Source of the DNA: Ruminiclostridium sp.
GTDB taxonomy: Bacteria; Bacillota; Clostridia; Oscillospirales; Ruminococcaceae
Length of the DNA stretch: 64,000 bases
Reading direction: 5' to 3'
Assembly: GCA_017941355.1 (NCBI GenBank)
Contig: JAGAWN010000124.1
Span: 1 to 64,000, forward strand
This document shows, piece by piece, positions 61,901 to 64,000 of the stretch. The position numbers and the translations under genes were made by a program. Positions within the stretch are counted from its first letter, which is position 1. Every line of letters starts with the position of its first letter. The notes under the pieces were generated by a model, which searched no databases, was not told the origin of the DNA, and saw nothing but the letters and a program-made list of their open reading frames with translations.

Positions 61901-62408
61901 CCACCGCGTTTATGGAGTTGAACAGCAGTATGCGTCCGGACTGGCGTATGCCGTTCGCGCCCTCGTCTCCGCCGCCCTTGACTTTGGTATATATTCTTTT
62001 GGGATCGTCGAGCCATTCACGCACATAGGGCGGGATAAGATGCTCGTTTGCAAGGAAACGCTCCACAGAAGCGGAGATCGACACATACTCTCCTACCGCA
62101 AAACGCATTTCGCCGTCTTTCTTGTCGGTCTTTTTCTTGAAGTAGGTGCTGTCGGAGTCGATGCCCAGTATCTTTATGTTGTTCGGTATTGCGAGAGCCT
62201 TGTTCGGCGCGTCGTCCGGGAGTTTGAAACGCTTGTTTATAAGCTGTTTCGTGTAGAGCAGAGCGTCCATGCCGGTACCGCCCAGACCGATGATAAGCAC
62301 GGGGTTTCCCTTTGACTCGACTCTTATCTGCGCACTCGACATTGAACCTCCGAGGTCAACGCTCATAAGAGATATGTTTTCCTTCTGTGATTCCGAAATT
62401 CTTGCCAT
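58989..62408 (-). CDS. large tubulin/FtsZ-superfamily GTPase (Tubulin_2-like)
   Basis: A 1139-aa protein. The N-terminal nucleotide-binding motif VLIIGLGGTGMDALL starts near 37. The tubulin signature follows as SGGTGSGTF (199-207), after an FtsZ-like strand (LQVFILSGI). The remaining 850 residues are mostly helical with polar insertions, much longer than FtsZ (about 350-450 aa), and fit the Tubulin_2 class of large bacterial tubulin-like proteins. It may polymerise or form a scaffold. ATG 62408 has GGAGGG upstream; the frame open 12 bases earlier is RBS. It lies 39 bp after the vWA gene. No TM helix was seen. Confidence 0.8.
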   Translation of the reverse strand: MARISESQKENISLMSVDLGGSMSSAQIRVESKGNPVLIIGLGGTGMDALLYTKQLINKRFKLPDDAPNKALAIPNNIKILGIDSDSTYFKKKTDKKDGEMRFAVGEYVSISASVERFLANEHLIPPYVREWLDDPKRIYTKVKGGGDEGANGIRQSGRILLFNSINAVVKAITTNVQKLLTGMMPNQRLQVFILSGISGGTGSGTFIDIPYIVREIINRQGKSNFDIMGFLFTPDVNLSRVDDPNIQRYIKRNGFAALQELEYLMDMHSHMFDPFKQKYSDTFETISTERPYDTCLFVSASGKDGFVLKNPAEQYKFSLSIAAEGICNFISSSDSQGDFSIDSFRVNLGQALAGIIPQYPMLNVYSSVGASAAILPKSEVLEYLSGKVFAHMNQLHNNVPSNEQRMVFLGTIGLDNLSVQTFFDQHRPSLFDGGIENPIFSRQALKANKRTVEDVGDEWLSKVEEAYRVFLPDAIETFFGKFVQAAELSFCSCAEGPFYIASLISSEDKFCLLKKLRTCISEEMAAQAEYSSQKLMEIRNKADLAYRNFANKPLDLTSTARKDYYNLISQYYTKRADSLRCDYIVKLYSELITRISSYFNDLIDNMVGILDYLRVVCEKNLNIVTGVENATTGLSKTYEWKMYDIKSEENVLEKLNEEISAVDLENAVSDILRRFLNDFKNSKSRDDFDVSTFICDAISSHFSETLSQSMSEFFEARYPSAASRADAAKELLKELRARSNIMYPCSTSTDTAEILYVSIPSQAGPIEAAADEDEVLSRHKIASPYTNRISIFTFGAGLAVAHHNTVHLFESDYYSFVSETGGTKDANMIGQHLYSTYSGLRDTDWFKLPSPIHDTLRPKEAVTENTEKVHKENEAHRGIFNKAYELGIIDNVGNVHYDESFTVDMVKAITYDPAKPATIKEAKNKYNDIIEKLKTGNVLFSLNPVNYMNATEVDKLRESYVRTYGAWKYTEQMLDVYNAAAAAIEECDNVMNREKDANKQLKALFDALFAGIIFKEKNFFRYVNSAGDNVNILNTLTIQDTTEQRYFFYYVLLEKFAALDEGQRAYIGKKAAAAHADDIPDEHIDFLRKLKKHIAASIGAIDDYEAEFSGEDPDREADILKKYRKLRDMADNSLDLLE

Positions 62409-62447
62409 ATTGCCCTCCAAATATTTAGTATGCTGAATGATATTGCG

Positions 62448-64000
62448 TTAAGTTCTGAGATACTGAATTACCATTATGTTGCGCGAACCCGCGGCGGTGT
62501 CGTTGTAGTTGAGCGTAAGCCTGTTCGCGTTTGAAAGGATAATGTTTTTGCCCAGCGTTATTCCGCCGCTGTATTCTATGCCTTTCAGTCCGGAGAACCG
62601 CACATCGCCGCTTTCCGTCATGCTTATGGATACGCCGGAAATAACGGACTTAGGTATCGCCTCCGCCTGCTCCGAGTTCTCATACAGCGTTTTTATCACG
62701 TCTGTGAGCATGACCTTGCGTTTTCCGGGAGACTTTTTCGCAAAATCGTAGGGAACCGGCATCGACGGCACGCCGCCCATGTTCACGGTCACAACGAGTC
62801 TGCCGGAATACATCTTTATATGTTCTTTCATGTTCTTTAAGATAAGCAGAACTATCAGTACAACAACAGCCGCGCAGCCTGCACAGATAAGAATGAGCTT
62901 CAGCGGACCTTCGGGTTCTATGTAGTTCTCCTCACCTGCTTCAAGGGTAACTATCTCGCTGCGTATATCGGTATTTGTGTTGTAAAGGCTCACCTGTGCG
63001 GTATGGGTGTCTGCCGTAGGCAGCACATACTCACCCGTGAACGCGCCGTTACCGTAGGTAAGCGGTATTTCCTGAGTCTCGTCGGTGGCAGTGTTTTTTA
63101 CGATCGCTTTTCCCGACAGCTTGGCAAACACGGCTTCATCTGTTATCGGCTTATTGTCCGGATCTGTGAGTACAGCCCGGAATTTCAGCTTTGTGTCTGC
63201 CGCGACGGCTTTGTCGGTGTACAGTGTGAAATCCAGGTTGTAGTCGCGGGTAAGAATGTAATTCACATCCACCTGTGTATCTTTCGGGGATTTTACCGAA
63301 AGCCGCCATTTTCCGTTCTGCGGGTAATATATCTTGATAAGGGAGTAGTTTTCATTGCGGGAGATCACGGCAGAAGTACCGTCAAACGCGGCCTCGTTGT
63401 TTCCCGTATCAAACAGCTTCACATCGTCAAGACCGCCGGAGTGCATGATAACGATGTTCGCCTCGACTACCGAGGTGTCGTCGATGGAGAATTCAACATC
63501 GTGATATTCGCCGTCGGAGGTGAAGTTTTCTATGACCTGTGTTTCCGCGCCGGTGTGGCGTACATATATATCGCTGAGTATCTCGGAGAGATCGCTCGCG
63601 CTGTCGGTCATGTAGGTTTTATCGGCAAAGGTTTCGGAGGATATATGGTTAAGTTCCGGCTCATCAACGTCGCCGTTTGCGTTGAGTCCTACAGTATATA
63701 TCGGGATACCCGCGTTTTTGGCGGCGATGATACCGCTTGTGAGATCGCGCTGGGAATCGTCGAGAGTGCGTCCCTCGGAGTTTTCGGTAATGACGGTCTT
63801 ACCGTCAGAGAGGAATACTATGAATTTGCCGTTTCCGCTGTATTCATCGTCGGCAAGCATATTGACCGCGTACAGCACGGCTTTTCCGATATCTGTGGAG
63901 CCTTGCAGCTCACCGAGACCGTCCACTGTTTTTTTCAGCGCGGCTCTGTCCTCCTCGGTATTCATGGGGATAGGCTCCTGCGAATAGTTGATATCCGAGC
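62448..64000 (-). CDS. von Willebrand factor A-domain membrane protein, partial
   Basis: Runs off the window: the frame stays open to base 64000, so the N-terminus (signal and DxSxS MIDAS motif) is missing. The visible vWA part has the MIDAS threonine in GSTDIGKAV and aspartate in VFLSDGK, with NAGIPIYTVGLNANG. An extracytoplasmic beta-rich region follows. One TM helix is present (ILICAGCAAVVVLIVLLILK), then a basic cytoplasmic tail of about 125 residues ending in a possible sensor-like beta domain (GIEYSGGITLGKNIILSNAN). It would link an extracellular metal-dependent adhesion module to the cytoplasmic tubulin/GTPase partners downstream. Confidence 0.8.
   Translation of the reverse strand, partial: SDINYSQEPIPMNTEEDRAALKKTVDGLGELQGSTDIGKAVLYAVNMLADDEYSGNGKFIVFLSDGKTVITENSEGRTLDDSQRDLTSGIIAAKNAGIPIYTVGLNANGDVDEPELNHISSETFADKTYMTDSASDLSEILSDIYVRHTGAETQVIENFTSDGEYHDVEFSIDDTSVVEANIVIMHSGGLDDVKLFDTGNNEAAFDGTSAVISRNENYSLIKIYYPQNGKWRLSVKSPKDTQVDVNYILTRDYNLDFTLYTDKAVAADTKLKFRAVLTDPDNKPITDEAVFAKLSGKAIVKNTATDETQEIPLTYGNGAFTGEYVLPTADTHTAQVSLYNTNTDIRSEIVTLEAGEENYIEPEGPLKLILICAGCAAVVVLIVLLILKNMKEHIKMYSGRLVVTVNMGGVPSMPVPYDFAKKSPGKRKVMLTDVIKTLYENSEQAEAIPKSVISGVSISMTESGDVRFSGLKGIEYSGGITLGKNIILSNANRLTLNYNDTAAGSRNIMVIQYLRT

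Overview
The window looks like a chromosomal segment of a Gram-positive Clostridia bacterium, most likely Ruminococcus-like (Oscillospiraceae/Ruminococcaceae). The reasons are a dgt-dnaG-rpoD cluster, a type II fatty-acid operon with FabK instead of FabI, GatCAB paired with AspRS, AAAGGA/GGAGG ribosome binding sites, near-perfect TTGACA-17-TATAAT promoters, and secreted plant-polysaccharide enzymes (GH26 mannanase, GH74 xyloglucanase). The species is inferred from gene content and not proven. No rRNA, tRNA, CRISPR array or transposase gene was seen.

Layout. 0-8 kb: dgt, dnaG, sigA, a long FtsA-like gene and a coupled GH26 lipoprotein. 8-14.4 kb (minus strand): a small lipoprotein, pncB, pncA, an amidohydrolase, aroK, aroE and fabD. 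14.4-26.5 kb (plus strand): fabH, fabK, topA, trmFO, fabG, fabF, accB, fabZ, accC, accD, accA and acpP, covering malonyl-CoA synthesis and elongation, with fabD divergent and topA-trmFO embedded. 26.6-34.6 kb: mntP, then a minus-strand DUF308/MMPL/heptad-repeat export operon with a large nested dyad in its promoter region, then prmC with DUF1385. 34.7-41.4 kb: a lipoprotein, GH74, two small genes, aspartokinase and an HD-GYP phosphodiesterase. 41.5-49.6 kb: a Nudix gene, an Abi_2 (AbiF/AbiD-like) HEPN gene with a strongly promoted small RNA and a convergent 42-residue hydrophobic peptide, then gatCAB-aspS, a small conserved gene and rubrerythrin.

49.7-64 kb (minus strand, running off the window) is the most unusual part. 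In transcription order it encodes a membrane-anchored vWA protein, a 1139-residue tubulin/FtsZ-superfamily GTPase, a 722-residue protein of unknown function, a small beta-rich protein, three paralogous zinc-ribbon P-loop GTPases (one with a destroyed P-loop), a 120-bp tandem repeat with embedded hairpins, and a GAP1-like GTPase-associated protein. This looks like a multi-component GTPase/cytoskeletal conflict or stress system.

Two further non-coding novelties stand out. A dispersed, hairpin-rich element (copies near 8.0, 27.3 and 35.6 kb) sits at intrinsic terminators; two copies are flanked by perfect 31- and 34-bp duplications of the whole terminator hairpin. The abi locus carries a candidate RNA-regulated toxin module with two convergent consensus promoters.
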